Assembly (NCBI GenBank): GCA_013399895.1
Contig: VXBA01001185.1
Coordinates: 303,408 to 367,407 of the forward strand
Length of the DNA: 64,000 nucleotides
Direction of reading: 5' to 3'
Origin: Serilophus lunatus
Taxonomy: Eukaryota; Chordata; Aves; Passeriformes; Eurylaimidae
In this document: positions 27,146 to 40,920 of the stretch, in pieces
Layout: each line of letters begins with the position of its first letter
How positions within the stretch are numbered: the stretch's first letter is position 1
Position numbers and translations under genes: made by a program
The notes under the pieces: generated by a model
The model's input: only the letters and a program-made list of their open reading frames with translations
The model's database searches: none
What the model was told of the DNA's origin: nothing

Positions 27146-27329
27146 GGCTGGGAGAAGGTTCTGCTCTTCTTCACCCGGACAGCAGGTCTCACCCTCGGTC
27201 CTTGGAGAAGAGTGCATGGAGGGCTTTCAAGGAGTCACAGTGTCATCATATGCTGAAACACCTTCACAATGGAGCCCGGATCACTGTGCAGATGCCTCCC
27301 AATATTGAGGGCCACTGGGTCTCTACTGG
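27146..27329 (+). CDS. APCDD1: APCDD1 coding exon 2
   Basis: Acceptor ctttctaccacag precedes the exon and donor gtaagg follows. It encodes roughly residues 20-81: [20 protein letters not shown], then the start of the first APCDDC domain ([20 protein letters not shown] and EGHWVSTG). The exon starts after one base of a split Gly codon and ends two bases into the Gly codon that exon 3 completes. The N-terminal part immediately follows the signal peptide encoded by exon 1. The reading frame and residue order match what I remember of the human protein, with few changes. Another frame is also open here and should be ignored. Confidence 0.96.
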
Positions 27330-27927
27330 GTAAGGAAATATAAAACAAGATGCTGGAAATGAGAAAGAGAAGAGGGTAAAGAAGCAGAGAGGGGAGTATT
27401 CCCACTTTAAGCAGCAGGGGAGATATTTTCTTTAATGTGGTGGTGCTCTAAATTCCAGATGCTTTCTATATGTTTATGCATAAAAGGAGAAGGAGCTGCG
27501 TTATGTACATTAGAATACCATGCTATAAAGCTGTCTTGATGAATCAATTTATAGTCTGGATTTTAAACAGCATGCTGTGAAATATCTTTAAATCTGTCTT
27601 TGAATAGGAAGGAGCTTACCAACTTGCCAAAATGGATGCTTACTTAAACATAACATTGTACTACATTTGTCTACATTCATTAAATCCATTGAATGGGTAC
27701 TTGTTTTCAGAGCATGTGTCTAGCACAGGTTTTATTACCAAAAGAAATTAAGAAGCTGTATTCACTAGTTCTATAACTCTTTATATATAATGACTTGTAA
27801 TTCAGAGAGCTATTTTGCTTTCTCTGTCTCAGCAGGCATTACTCACACGCTTATTTGAAATGACATGTAGTAGGAAAGAGTGAGGTTTTTTTAACAGAAG
27901 GGAGTGTATTTCAGGATGAGCAAATGG

Positions 27928-28168
27928 TCTCAAGTTGCACCAGAGAAGGTTTAGATTAGATATTAGGAAAAATGTCTTCACTGTAAGGGTGGTCGGGCAT
28001 TGGAATAGATTGCCCAGGGAAGTGGTGAGTCACCATCTCTAGAAGTATTCAGAAGGCGCGTGGATGTGCACTTGGGATGTGGTTTAGTAATGAACGTGGT
28101 GCTGGATTAACAGTTGGACTCAGTGGTCTTAGAGGTCTTTTCCAACCTTAACTATTCTAAAATTCTAT
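27928..28168 (+). repeat. CR1 LINE 3'-end fragment in APCDD1 intron 2
   Basis: Carries the CR1 3' modules ggtttagattagatattagg, aaaatgtcttcactgtaagg, attgcccagggaagtggt and a terminal ttccaaccttaactattct. Plus orientation, same strand as APCDD1. Confidence 0.9.
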
Positions 28169-28520
28169 TTATGTTAAGCAGTGTAGAGGTGACAAGGGGA
28201 ACATATTTGAAGGTACAAAAGGACTTTCTGCAGAAAGTGGAATTTAATTGCCATTTGCGCCTTCAGAAAAAAAAAAATAAGAAATTTAAAAAGACGACAC
28301 AAGACCTGCATGGTCTATGCATTGAATTTGCATAGTCCAAATTCAATTCAAGTAGAAGTTGTACATTAACAGTCAGAAGTTTGCATTAGTTCCCACTCCT
28401 GTTGAATGTTTGAGTTGAAAAGCTTAGGACATGATCCTGCATGTCCTTGGTAGACTGGAGCTCGTGAAATTCCACTGAGAAGCTTCTACAGCAGTTTAGA
28501 AGCTAACTCTGTGCTGTTCT

Positions 28521-28554
28521 GTGAAATGCTATATCCGTGGATATAGCATTTCAC
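28521..28554. repeat. Perfect inverted repeat, 16-bp arms
   Basis: The left arm gtgaaatgctatatcc (28521-28536) is separated by two bases from its exact reverse complement (28539-28554). Such short perfect hairpins often arise by replication template switching. It sits about 390 bp before APCDD1 exon 3. No link to a known family. Confidence 0.95.
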
Positions 28555-28945
28555 TTTCTGATGTTATCAGTCATTCTGTTAAATCTACCATGCAAAAGAG
28601 AGGAATAGATGTTTAATAAGCTGCTACTTTTTTTAGGGAAGTGAGTCACATGGTGGTCCCCAGACACAAAAAAAAATCAAAAAACCCCCACAAAACATAA
28701 TTCAAAGATTTTAAACCTACAAGATAAAGCCTTTAGATATGATCACCATTAAGCAGTGCATTAGTAACAACAGTGGGAATTGTCATTTAATTGGCAGGCC
28801 ACAGATGCCTTGTTCCTATTTACTCCCAGTCACGCCAGAGGGCCGTTAGCATCCAGATGTCTCTGGGTGCGGGTCTTTTGCCTGTAGTATCCATGATGTG
28901 TCACTTTGCTAAAATCTCGTTTCCACACTTTCTTTCTTCCCACAG

Positions 28946-29477
28946 CTGCGAAGTTAGAGCAGGCCCAGAGTTCATCACAAGATCTTACAGGTTCTACCAC
29001 AATAATACATTTAAGGCTTACCAGTTCTATTACGGTGGCAATCGCTGCACAAACCCCATCTACACATTAGTTATACGCGGCAAAATACGTCTCCGACAAG
29101 CATCCTGGATCATCCGAGGGGGCACTGAAGCCGACTACCAGCTACGCAACATACAGATCATATGCCACAATGAAGCAGTAGCCAGAAAATTAAGTGAGTT
29201 GGTGAACCATACATGTCCTGGATTTATCCCCGAAGGTAGTCCCTGGGAGCAGGATGTGAGCTACGATTTGCTGAGGGAAGAGAATGGCTGCGAGTGCACC
29301 AAAGCTCTGAATTTTGCCATGCATGAACTCCAGCTGGTCCGTGTGGAGAAGCAATACCTGCATCACAATTTAGACCACCTTGTGGAGGAGCTATTCCTTG
29401 GAGACATTCATACTGATGCTGCTCAGAGGAGGTACTATCGACCTTCTAGTTACCAACCTCCTCTTCAAAATGCCAAG
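28946..29477 (+). CDS. APCDD1: APCDD1 coding exon 3
   Basis: The exon follows acceptor tctttcttcccacag and ends NAK before donor gtacat, phase 0. It encodes roughly residues 81-258, most of the first APCDDC domain, including [59 protein letters not shown] and [20 protein letters not shown]. Potential N-glycosylation sequons are NNT and NHT. Cysteines at CEV, RCTN, ICHN, TCPG and CEC are consistent with a disulfide-rich extracellular domain. An open frame continues upstream to 28791, but the acceptor defines the exon start. The frame also stays open 19 codons past the donor. Confidence 0.97.
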
Positions 29478-29482
29478 GTACA

Positions 29483-29512
29483 TGTGTGTGTGTGTGTGTG
29501 TATGTATATATA
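29483..29512. repeat. (TG)n-(TA)n microsatellite at exon 3 donor
   Basis: Nine TG units followed by a TATG/TATATA tract begin five bases inside intron 3. Length changes here could affect the donor environment. Confidence 0.95.
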
Positions 29513-31830
29513 TTCCTTCTTTTTAAGAAACTGTTGATGAAGCCCAAATCACTCAGTTCTTCTGAGTAAATGCACTAGTGTAACTTAAAATGTAGTTGTG
29601 CTTCTAACATAAGCAGTCAATTGCATCCTTACAGATGACGCAGCCAATTAACAGAACTTATCAAGAACTTATTTTGTGAGAACAGGAACTTTGTTGTGGT
29701 TTTGTGATTGCATCAAATATGCAAAAAAGTAGTCTGGTGAACTAAGGCAAATAAAGATGACTCTGGAGGTGGAAGCAAAAACTTGTCAGCAGAGGTGGGA
29801 ATGATTGGCTAGGGCCATGGTTGTAGGCTAGCAGCTGAGAAGGTTTCATTTAGAACTGAGGAAGGAGAAGAGGAACAGGCATCAGTGACTGATTGTGTAT
29901 ATGTTGTGGGGCTGCCAGGGAGAATGGAAATTGAGTTGTATCAGCATATGAAAGTTGGGTGATCCATATCATGAAGAGCAGAAGAGGAAATTGGAAAGTA
30001 GACACATGAAAAGGGCAGCATGAAGGGGAAAAAAATTATAGTCTGTGCAGGTCATGGATACAGGTATAGACACAAGAATTAATGAGATGAAAAACAGGTG
30101 AATTTTGAATGGGGCTCTAATTCCATTTGATAATTTAGTTTTCAAAGGGGCCTCAAATTTCCTCAGCTTCATTGGGAACTGATCAACCCGTAGTAAGCTA
30201 AATAAAACTCAAACAGGAAGACTAGACACTGATGGCTTGCACCTTCCCTGGTGACATTTCAAAGGCAGGCAGCAACTGGAACCACATTGCCAGATGCTGC
30301 TGCCATGGGGTGTGCTCCAGCTGGACACTGCCATAGCATCACTTCCAGCAAATGGGTTACCACCATTTCGAATCATCTAATCACAAACAGTTCAAAAATC
30401 AGCTACAGCTTATCAGCAGTATAGCAGGAAACACAACAGGGGAAGGGAGAGTTTTGGCAAGAGCCCTGACTTTCCTTTGGATTCAAAACAATCTGCTCTG
30501 TGTTGTGTCTGCCTCCTGTGAACATCAAATGTCAACAGTTCAGGACCTTATGTGATCTGCCTTTATTAATTGCTTTATGGCCTGGCCTAAGGATCATCTT
30601 AATCCACAGTCAACTGTGTTTCTGTATCAAAACTGCTGTCATTTCTGTCATTCCTATGCTCTCTTCAAGTGATCAAGAGCAAATCTGAGTTTTCTTTTTA
30701 AACCTATCTTTCCAAACCAGAGTTTCAGCAGCAGCAGATGAACAACAGCACGATGTTCATCAAAGTTTTGCTTTTCTTTAATTAATTCAAATAAGCACAT
30801 CAACTCTCACTTTACTTATTTGGAAGTGAAGGTTCTCTTCCTTGCAGGTATCTGCTGATAGAAATTATCAGACACCAGCTATATTGTATCTGTTCTAGAA
30901 ATACTGTACATCTTTTTCTGACCATATGAAACAGAGACAAAATCTTGATTTAATTCACTGTAGCTGAGTATTTTTTCTGGTCTAATCTTCTTGTCTGATA
31001 CATAACATAGTAAATGCCTACACTTCCACCTTGTAGTCATTTCATTACAATCAGAATAGTCAGATGTACTCTCAGCCAGCTTTATGAAATTAAGATTGTT
31101 GTCCAGGTCTGCTGCAATTTTAGAACACATTGGTAATGATTTTCCTGCCTGTCTGTTCTGCTATTGTAGCACCCTCTAAAATATAATGCCTTTAAAATAT
31201 AGTGCTTACATTTAAGGGATCAAATCTTGCATAACAGGCCTGTTCCTTGAGAGCAATTGGGTAAATGAGAACACTGAAACTCTCATTTGTGTTCACAAAG
31301 CCAAATATTTCAGGCATAATCCAATCCATTCTGACACAAATGGGTGACATCTCTGTGGAAAAGAGCAGGCTGAGCCTGCCTACCTGAGTCACCCTGCACA
31401 CTGTTGTCCTGCAGTTCCACATGGTCCTGTGCACTCCAAATGTGAGAGCCCGCAGTGCAGATCCCAGGGGAGGCTTCCATGTCGTATATTTACAAGAACT
31501 GGAGTGGAGGGAATGTGATTTTTAGTAGCCAGGTCTTGGCAGAAGCTAAATCATTGAGGCTGATTGGAAGACTATTCATAACAATACTACTGGCTACAGA
31601 AAGTGCCAATACTTTAGACAGCACAGCTTAATTTGGAGTACACCAAAATACATACAGATTCCATCTCTCCGTGATGAAACTGCTGTAGTCTAATAAATGG
31701 GGGCCCCAGGTCCTGACTTGCAGGTTACTGCTTGACTCCCAATTTGGCCAGTTACGACTTCTGATAAGTTACATTACTTCTGTTTCTCCTCCAGCTGTTG
31801 CCTGCATGGTCCCCACAATGTATGGAGAGC

Positions 31831-31884
31831 ATATATATGAATACACATATAAAAAAAATATGTATATATATATACACACACACA
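31831..31884. repeat. TA/CA microsatellite in APCDD1 intron 3
   Basis: Alternating TA, an A run and CA units (atatatatga, then aaaaaaaata, then tacacacacacaac). Confidence 0.9.
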
Positions 31885-34800
31885 ACATCTGGATTGCTGG
31901 GACACCAGTCTCAGCTGGAGTCTTCAATGGCAAAGGACACGTGGGTTTAACACAAGTTTTAAGTGCAACAAGTGCAGCTTCTCTTTGTGTTTTCTAGTAG
32001 GTTCCTCTTGCTCAGATTTGGCATGAGATTTCTTTTATCTCACAAGAAGCTGGGCCTGGTCATACTAGGCTTTCAGCATGATATAAACAGCAGTACTGCT
32101 AAAAAAATGAACCTTTGCCTCAGCTACCATGAAAGATTCCTGGGTGTTGATTTGTACCTAACCATGAAGTTCCCTATGCCAACAGCTTTTCAACTTGGCC
32201 ATCTGACCTAGTGTTTGCCAAGTGTAGGAAGAATAGTAACAGAGGTGCTTTTTTTTTCAAACAAAAAAGTCAAGGCAAACATACCATTGAAAGGTTATAA
32301 CCCTTCTTTTTTGAACTCCTTTCCGTTTCTAATTGTTGCTCCACTGGGACCCAGCTGAAAATGAGTTTAAATGCTAAATTGAGTTTAAAACTACAAGTCA
32401 CAGACTCCTCTGGAAACTGGACACCATGAATAAATAGAAACGTTAAATCAACTTGTTTTTTTAAGGTTTCTACAGTCATACCAAGAGGTTGGGGAGGCCA
32501 GGAAATTGTTTCTGAAGTGAATCAGGTGTATTGTGTGGAATCTTTCATTTAAGGCTTTTTTCATTTCCTTCTAATTTATTTATATTTTAGACTTATAAAG
32601 GCCTGCCTAAAATAAGTTAAGAGGATTCACATTTTGAGTTAAATTTATGGTTAAGCCTCTATATAGAAGAAAGTTCCACCCAGCTCAAGAGTTTACACAG
32701 CCTGTAAGTTGGATGTGGTAGCCACATTCATTACTTGTGTGGTTGAAATGAACAGTAATTAAAAGCAAATGATTGCTGGATATGTTAGGAATGCCAAAGC
32801 CACATGATCAGGACTTTAAACAAATAGAATTGAACCTTATCCAAATTTCTGCAGCGATTTCACCACAGGATGGTAAATCAAAAAGGTTGTCCAAAAACCA
32901 GACAGCTTTATGCTGAACTACAAATCTGAATAAACTCACAGATTACCGTATCTCAAGTGTTCATATAAAGTCAGGGAGCTTTCAAAAAACATATAATATG
33001 TCATCTCTTAAGGCTTTACAGATTCTCTTAGATAAGAGGATACCTTAAACAAATTCCTCCTGTAAAATACAGGGAAGTTCCTGGGTGCAAATGATGAATA
33101 GGTCACTATACAGACTTATCTTAGCTGTTTCCTAACCAGTTAGTTTATGAAGTGGTCCAAGCTATTGCATTTGAAGCTTCTTCAGCCAGCATGAGAGACC
33201 ACTTGGGTGGAAAGGGCAGGATGGGGGAACTGCTTGGCTATCTTCACACATATTACACAAAGTGTTCCCAATTAGGACAATACCAAGGAGGCTGGATGAT
33301 TGGTCACAAATCTCAAATGAATACAGGGACTCGTAGCATGAAGGAAGACTTGAACGCAGTATTCATTCACAGTGCAGGACAGATGTTTTCAGAGATGTCT
33401 GCTCTAAACTACAGGAAACGTGTACAAGAGCAGTACTGGGAAACTTATTTCAGATATAATTGCCTCAGTAATATTGCTTTGTAAACAAAGAACTCCTTGT
33501 ACTATTTTATCATCTGACAGAATAATGGGAAAGATAGGAGTAGGACTGTGGTGACCGGTCATTCTAGTTAGATCATTATTTAGGAATAAGGATGGAGTGG
33601 TCTGGAACATCACAGGAAGCCTAAAAAATGCTAAGATAACCGTCACTCTTTGTTATGCTCAAACATTTGCTGGCCACAGTCTTTCAGTAAGATTTTTTTC
33701 TCTTGAAAATGTGATTCCAGTAGATCAATTCCCTATTACAAGTTTATTCACTTCTGGGAGCTGCCTTCCAGCAGCACCTGGCATTTGCATCTAATACAGA
33801 TGCAATGTATGGAGACTTGTGTTTGGGCTTTCCTTTAGCTAGGCAGTGAAAGAACAAAGTGTGCAAAGTTTTCTGTGCTTTTCAGAACTTGAATCTTCAT
33901 CTCTGTGAAACACAGTGACTTCATCTCTAGCGGAATACTATGTACCTGTGGAGCTCCCAGGGAAATGCAATCCTAAGTTAATAAATAGATGTTAAACATG
34001 TGAAGCGCCTCAGAGAAATATGCAAAACATTCTCTCAACCAAAAAGTATAACTTTGGCAGACAAAACTCCTTTGTTTATCTCAGTAGTGCCACTAGGCTT
34101 CTAGATTAAGCCAACACTTGAAGGGTTCCGTTTGTTCATTATTACTTGAAAAAGACTCTTGATTAGGAAAATTATGAAGGGAAGCAAGGAAAGAATGTTC
34201 AAATAGGTTCATTCCAGGTTTATGAACAATAACAGCGTGTGGTATGCCCCATAGAGATGAAAGAAGCAAACAGCTTCTGGCTGAGGTTGTCTTTGCCGTG
34301 CTCGGTAGCGCTGTTGGCTGTGGCCCTGTTCCTTTGAAGGTGCCACTTCTGCACCTATCACTGTCTGTTCTGCAACTCCAGTAAAATCCTGCCCAAGACA
34401 AATGCAGTACCAGGGACCAAAGTAACTATTTAGCCTAGCAAAATAAACCATGGGCCTTCAGATCAACTCAATATACGTATATAAACTACTGACACCTTCT
34501 TTGGAGTCGGCATCTCAGCACGGTTGCTTCATCTTTTGTAAGAGGGGAGGGAAGACTCACTGATAATACTGCTGTGTGGTTCAGAGGGCTATATAAGTTG
34601 CTTTTTAAAGGCATAATCACATAAGGCAGCTTTGATTTGGAATACTTTGTTCTTGAAGGTGGACATTTTAGCTGTTCCTTTGGGTTTTCTAGAAAATATT
34701 TTTTGTTACTAATTCATAAAACATTCATGTCACCATAATTTAATATTATTTTGATGGAATAGATGACATGCAAGACCATTCATCTGAGAAGTCTGGTTTT

Positions 34801-37800
34801 CTCTTTGTTCTTGTCTTTTGCCCAGGCTAAAGTGCTTTATACCAGAAAAGAACAACCAGAAGACTTTTGCATTTTGTGTTTATTTCAGTTTTATGCAGGG
34901 TTGTGCAACAGAATCAACATCATAGATCAAACAGTTGTGTAATGGTACTGCCTTGATTCTTTCACTGTCTCTCCCTTCATGAGAGCAGTTAATAAAAACC
35001 ATTCCTTAATAGCTTAGAATATATGGTACTCATTTGCAGATAAATCTGATCTCCTTCCTGCTTGCAACACCTCTGTCCCCACCAAAAGAAATCCCCATCT
35101 GACAACCCTATAAAGGAGATACCACTCTCTCCAGCATTTTACTTGCTTCAAGATTTTTAATTAAAGTTTTAAATCTTTGTTGTTATTCTTCATTCCATTT
35201 GGCTGGCTGAATTACAACTGTGTCAGCTTTGCTTGTCAACTCCCCAGAGCCAGCCTAATGCATATTAGTTAACTCAGCTTCATATGAGGTCATGGAAAAC
35301 CTGCAGATTATCACTTTTGTGGTGGAGAGAGTTTGTGGCCATTTGTTAAAGCGTTATCTTGGTCTGCAGTTACCTGGAGTGGTGGAGGAGTGAGCTTGAT
35401 ACTATACTGAGCAACTCATAAAGGTCTGCTTCCTGTGGGCTTGGCTCCTTGGCAATGTGAAACAAAGCCATCCAACTTTTTTTCTTGAGCTGGAAGCATT
35501 TCCTTGAATTGACATGCTCCCAAGAGTTTCCATTTATACTCATCCTGGGAGCATTTGATTACTATCACTAAAATCTGGTATGTGTTTTTCTGGGGTGGTG
35601 AGGTTTAAAGCATCCTGACCAGGCATGCCTCATTCCTGTCCCATTTAGCCCTGTCTGTGACACATGGCATTCGGGTGGGTGTAGGCTTTTCTTTCCCCTC
35701 TTCTCCAGTACTTCCCCCCACAGTAATATGTACATTCACATGGCAGGGGTTTCCTACCCCAGCTTTTGTGACTGTCAGACCCTACAAGATCCTGGGCCAC
35801 CAGTTAGATCTGTGCTGCCCACACAATTCAAGCCTGAGCCCATGCTTGAGGAAACCCGACGCCTCACATCTACCTGCAGCAAGGATGTGCTGGGTGCAGC
35901 ATGCCAGACCCAGTCACAGGCAATGTGGCATGCCAGTGTCAGACAAGATGGCCACAGAATCTATCCTAAAAGGGAAGCCCCTGATGTAAGAGCAGTCTGA
36001 CCCTGTGAACAACCCAGAGCCTTGTGTGGGTTCCACAGCTTTATCAGGACCATTTTCCCCGTTGATGGAGGGTGCAGAAAGGAGCCGGAATGGGCTTTTC
36101 CAACCATGAAGGAGACCAGCTTCTGGATTTTAGTTTGACTCTGCCATTGCTAGGGGAGGAGAAAAGGTGAATGAGGAGTCTGGTCAGCCCAGATGATTGC
36201 AAAGATACTTTTCCATCTTGCTGAGGTACAGCTGATACCTGAATCTCTTAGCCTGGCTATGGAATGGGCAGTGGCTCCAGATAAAAGAGAAGAGACAGTT
36301 TCTCCAATTGATTTGTGAATCTGCTGTGTAATTTCACGCAAGTTTAATGACTTTGCAAGTGTAAAAAAACCTGCTACTGAGAAAACGAACCAGGTTCGCC
36401 ACTTCACAGAATTGTCTTCTGCTTTTCTTAGCTCTGGTCTGAGCAGCACTAGTCCTACATCTGCCCGACATCAGGCCTCCTATAACAGCAGCTGCCATGT
36501 GTTTGGATGGTTTAGGACCTTACTACACCTGACTACCTTCTATGATTTTGTCTTCTTACTTTGTCTGATCTGGTAAAATATCAACTATTTTCAACTAGAA
36601 AAAATGACAGAGCCTGATAGAAAATGGTCAAAATTCTCCATAAAAATTTCCAGAAATAAAATCTAAAAAAGTTTTTTTAATTTTTTTTTAAGAGAAGCAT
36701 TTGATTTTCAAAGAAAAACTGAACAATAGAAAACAAAATTTTGCTTTGTATTTCTTTTCCTCCAGACTGTGCATACTTAATCAGATATTTATCCATGTCC
36801 TTTTAAAAATAAGAATCTAATTTAAAGTATCATGTTAACTTTTCAGTCTGTTCTGCTAAGAATGCACTGTATCTCCCAGACTCTATGCAGTCTGAGCAAT
36901 GAATCTTCCCTTAAAAAATAGTTATAGTTGAGATAACATTAATTTTCCATTATGTAGTCGTCTAAAGTAATTTTACTGGAGGAAAGTTGAGTTACAGTTG
37001 GAGCTGTTTCAGACAAATGGTGCTTACAGACACATTTTCAAGGTATAAAGGATAACTAGATAGACAGGGGAGAAAGCAAATATGTTTTAACAAGTATGCA
37101 GTTGAAAAATAACTGTTTTTTCAGGGAGACCCCTTTTACTATTAGTGCTTGTTTGCTTTGTCATTAAGTACAACTTGCAGTACATCCTGCAGGTCCTCAC
37201 CTCAAAATTAAGCATTGATTTCAACTTGTGCTTGAACACTAAGGAAAGGATTTTCTGTACTCTTTGAAAATGGTTTAGTCCATAGATGTCTTATTCTCTA
37301 ACAACAGCATCAAAATACAATGATGTTCAGGAAAAAGTAGAACACCTTCCAAAAAGATCTTTCTAGGTGTTATTCAAAGCTCATTTCACTATTGCTCCAA
37401 GAGCATCCCAGTTATATGATAGTCTTTCTGTCCTTAGCTGTAACAATCACTGTGAATTTATTAGAGGCAAATTGGTCCTAGGCAGCTATAGAAATCCATA
37501 GAACTTCAGGGAAAATTAAACTGTGCTGGAGAGTATGTTTCTGACTATCCACAGCAACTGGGAAAAAGATTAAGGAACCTCATCTTTGTTTGCTTTTTTT
37601 TTATTAGAAACCTCCCTGCTTGGCTTCCAGAGCTCTCTGGCCCTGTTACCACTTCAGCTGAGACAGCAGGAGAGAAGGATAGGAAAAAATGTTGGTGGAA
37701 ATTATCTCCCCAGCTACAAGCACTGAAACTCGTTTCAACTCTTGTTGAAAAAAAAGCTGAGTTTCCAGCCAGAAACTCAGGTTTGCTTCAGCACACGTGG

Positions 37801-39845
37801 CTTAGTTCAGAAACTGGCTTTAAAGAAACACCAAGGAGGGTGAGGAATTGAGGCACTATGGACTTGGCACTGCAGAGCTGCGAGGAGGCACCCATCCTGG
37901 GAAGGATCTTCCAGCAGGTCAGGGGCCAATCCTTCTAGCCAGACCCCACTATTAAAAATATTGCATTGTACACCTAAGATAATCAAAACATAGAACAGAT
38001 GTTCATCCTATCCACTGCTCATTTTACTGCTTTTTAGTTTATGTCATGCTCAAATGAGCTTTTTATTAGAGAGTACTTAATCGCGTTTGGGCTCGAATGT
38101 CCTCTGTCTCTGTTCCCTATTTTCTTTGAAGGTCTGTTTTTAGAAAATAATCTTTCCCTGAGACACATAGAAAGGGAGTGATTTGCAAAGCCTCAGCTAG
38201 TGTAATTAAAAGCCAAGAGCAGCTGACCTAAAAATGCAAGAGTGAAATATACAGTCAATTGTTAAACATAAATTACTCCAAAATTAACTTAGATTGTCTC
38301 ATAACAAAATTAGATCTTTCCCTCATCCATTACTCAAGCAAAAATCATACTGAGGGAGTTTACACATGACATGTTCTTCTTCTAAGAAGTTTATAGCTTT
38401 GTGAAAGATAGTATCACAGCAAAAAAAAAAAAAAAGGTTTATGTGAGTTTAGATTCAAGTGCTGGTCTCAGCGAAGCGGTGCGTTCAGGTTATGGCCATA
38501 TGAGGTGCCTGAGCCAGCTAATGACTGGGAAAGGGATACTTCTGCTTTCTGCCTCTCCACCACAAGCTTTCCCTGTTCCACTTGCAGTTCGATGCAAAAG
38601 GTACCCATTCCTCTCAGCCACTTCATTCAGGCACATGACCAGTGGACATTTCTTAGAAGTCTAACCAGCCAGATTTTCAGAGCTGGTGCAAAACTTTCAG
38701 AATTAGAAGGGCTGCACAGAGCTACAGCAGTTCAGGACTGCAGAGGTCAAAGAGCCACGTGAGCTACAGACAAGTAACAGATGATTAGTGGGGGGCCCTT
38801 TCTAGAGTTTGACAAAAGAGTCACCTCAGCTCCCAGTGAAATGGCAGCTAGTGTAGTTTTATAAGTTTCAGGAAGTAACTCCTTCTTATGACTCAAGGCA
38901 TAAATCCACCCTGATGAGGAGAAAGGGGCTGCTTGTAGTTATGAATTTTTTCCTCTGTGGAGCTCCATGGACCTTCTTTTGCCTACTCTGCCACTGACCA
39001 CAGCCAAGGGACTAAGCACCTGCAGTTGTTACTAGTCTGCATCTTCTAAACTCCCAGTATAACACAGCAGACATCAAACTATGAGAATACTCCCTGCTAG
39101 CATCAGAGCCTTGAGTCATAATACCTGTGGTATTTAGTGATGTAGATGAGAGATGAAACTTAAAAATTCCAGCTAGAAGAGCAACAAAAAGAACTTTCAT
39201 GTTTGATAGTCCTTTCTGGTCAAAAAAAGTAAAAAATAATGTTGTTCTAAGCAGGATTGATTACAGATCTTCATCTTGTCCATTCATTAGACCTAAGAAA
39301 CAAGAGGAATCCCACTGCTAAGGGTTACCAAAAAAGACTACAGGCTGAGTTTCCAGCTTAAACAAGAGCAACAGAAATCACTGGTTCCCAGGTTAAATTG
39401 CCTTGACTCACAAACTGGGTTTGGAGGATGGACTTCTGAGAGGAAATGTGAATATAAACCAAACCAGCATATTGCTCTGCCAGTGTGTCATCTGGGAGAT
39501 GATTAAAGCTTTCAATATTTCTTCAACAGAGGGACTGTAGCAGAAGTTGTCTCCTACTATTGACCAAACCTGTTTAGTTTTATAACACTGTCTTTTCTTC
39601 ACTTTCTGGCTTCACTTTATGTGAGTGGGGCAATCACAGCCATAAAGTAACTGTCACCATTGCAGTTTCATAGCCTTTAATGTGTTGGGAAGCAGTGATG
39701 CCAGTCTACCCTGTGGCAGGACAGCCATGCTGGAGAAACAAGTTAATAGGCACCATCATCTTCCACAGAGCAACCACTTGGCCTGGAATTCTCTGGGTGT
39801 CCATGCAAGGCATCTTTTGGATATTGATCTCCAAGAAGAAAAAGC

Positions 39846-39866
39846 ATTATTATTATTATTATAATT
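39846..39866. repeat. (TTA)n microsatellite
   Basis: About five TTA units followed by ataatta, in APCDD1 intron 3. Confidence 0.9.
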
Positions 39867-40084
39867 AAAAAATACTTTTTTAATATAAATCTGTGCTAAT
39901 TTCACCAGTTGTGTTAAAATATTCAATTAAGTGTTCTTTGTATTTCACTAGGGTACTAATGGCCCTTGCACCTGCTTGCAGAATTTAGCTGAAAAAATGC
40001 ATCTTAAATTAAACAAAGCACCACAGTGGGAAAGAACTGTATCCACTTTAATAGCATGCTGACACATAATTCCCAGGAGACCAT

Positions 40085-40185
40085 GTGTTTTGGGGTGGAA
40101 AGGCCCTCTGGAGGTCCTCAAGTCCAACCTCCTTCCTCCTCAGAGCAGGGCTGTTGGCCAGCACTGGTTCAGATCAACCTGATCT
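40085..40185 (-). repeat. CR1 LINE 3'-end fragment
   Basis: Reads ggtggaaaggccctctggag, then gtcctcaagtccaacctcc and cagagcagggctgttggc, the antisense of one CR1 3'-end subtype (ggttggactnnatgacctcc...). Short and diverged. Confidence 0.65.
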
Positions 40186-40920
40186 ACACCATTTATAGTT
40201 ATTTTGCACATAGAACATTATTATACCTCCCAGGGATGTAGAACAGTGGCTTTTTCATTGATTTCACTTTTAGTGAAGACTTTTGATGACTGGGCTGGGA
40301 GCAAATATAACCCCTGTTTAATATGTAAAAAGGATATATTGTGGAAGTTATATGTCGATTCTCTGAAGTTACCTATGGTCATATCACATTATTGGAGAAA
40401 CTCAGGGGACTAATGAAGGTTGTGTGAATGTCAGCCCTAAAATGAGCTGTGAGCTGAAGGCAGTGAGTGGAGAAATGCTGACTCCAAAGCAGCTCACATG
40501 GACTTTAAAATAAAAGCAGTGAATATGAGCATTGACATTAGGTAGGGATCTCAGAGAAACCTTGAAAGAGGGCTGGAAAGCAACTCAAAGAACATGAATA
40601 TAAATCTCTCTTCCTGGTGGCTGCATGGTGAGCTTTAGGTCATAACTAAATGCACTCTGAACTGCACCTCAGGAACACCTCACATTTCGAACAAGGTGGA
40701 TGTGAGTAACTCCCCCAGCTTCCCTCTCTCTCCAGGAAGGATCAGGTGGTGTCCTTGAGAGACAAATGCACAAGCTATCTGTGTGGTCTTTGCCTTTCAC
40801 TCTGAGTATAAGCCTGCTTAGAGCTCAGAGGTTTGCCCCTCCGCACGTCACCAGCTGAGTAGAAAGTCCTGAAATGTAAACAAACAGCACATCGACAACC
40901 AGAAACAGGCACCAGGAAAA

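Larger units (their letters stand above)
27330..28945 (+). other. APCDD1: APCDD1 intron 2
   Basis: 1616 bp. It contains a CR1 fragment (27928-28168) and a perfect inverted repeat (28521-28554), both listed separately. No further exon was seen. Confidence 0.9.

Noticed and set aside
28791..28945. Upstream extension of the exon 3 frame to an ATG at 28791
   Set aside because: The strong acceptor at 28944-28945 and exact joining to exon 2 (STG + CEVR) show this part is intronic.
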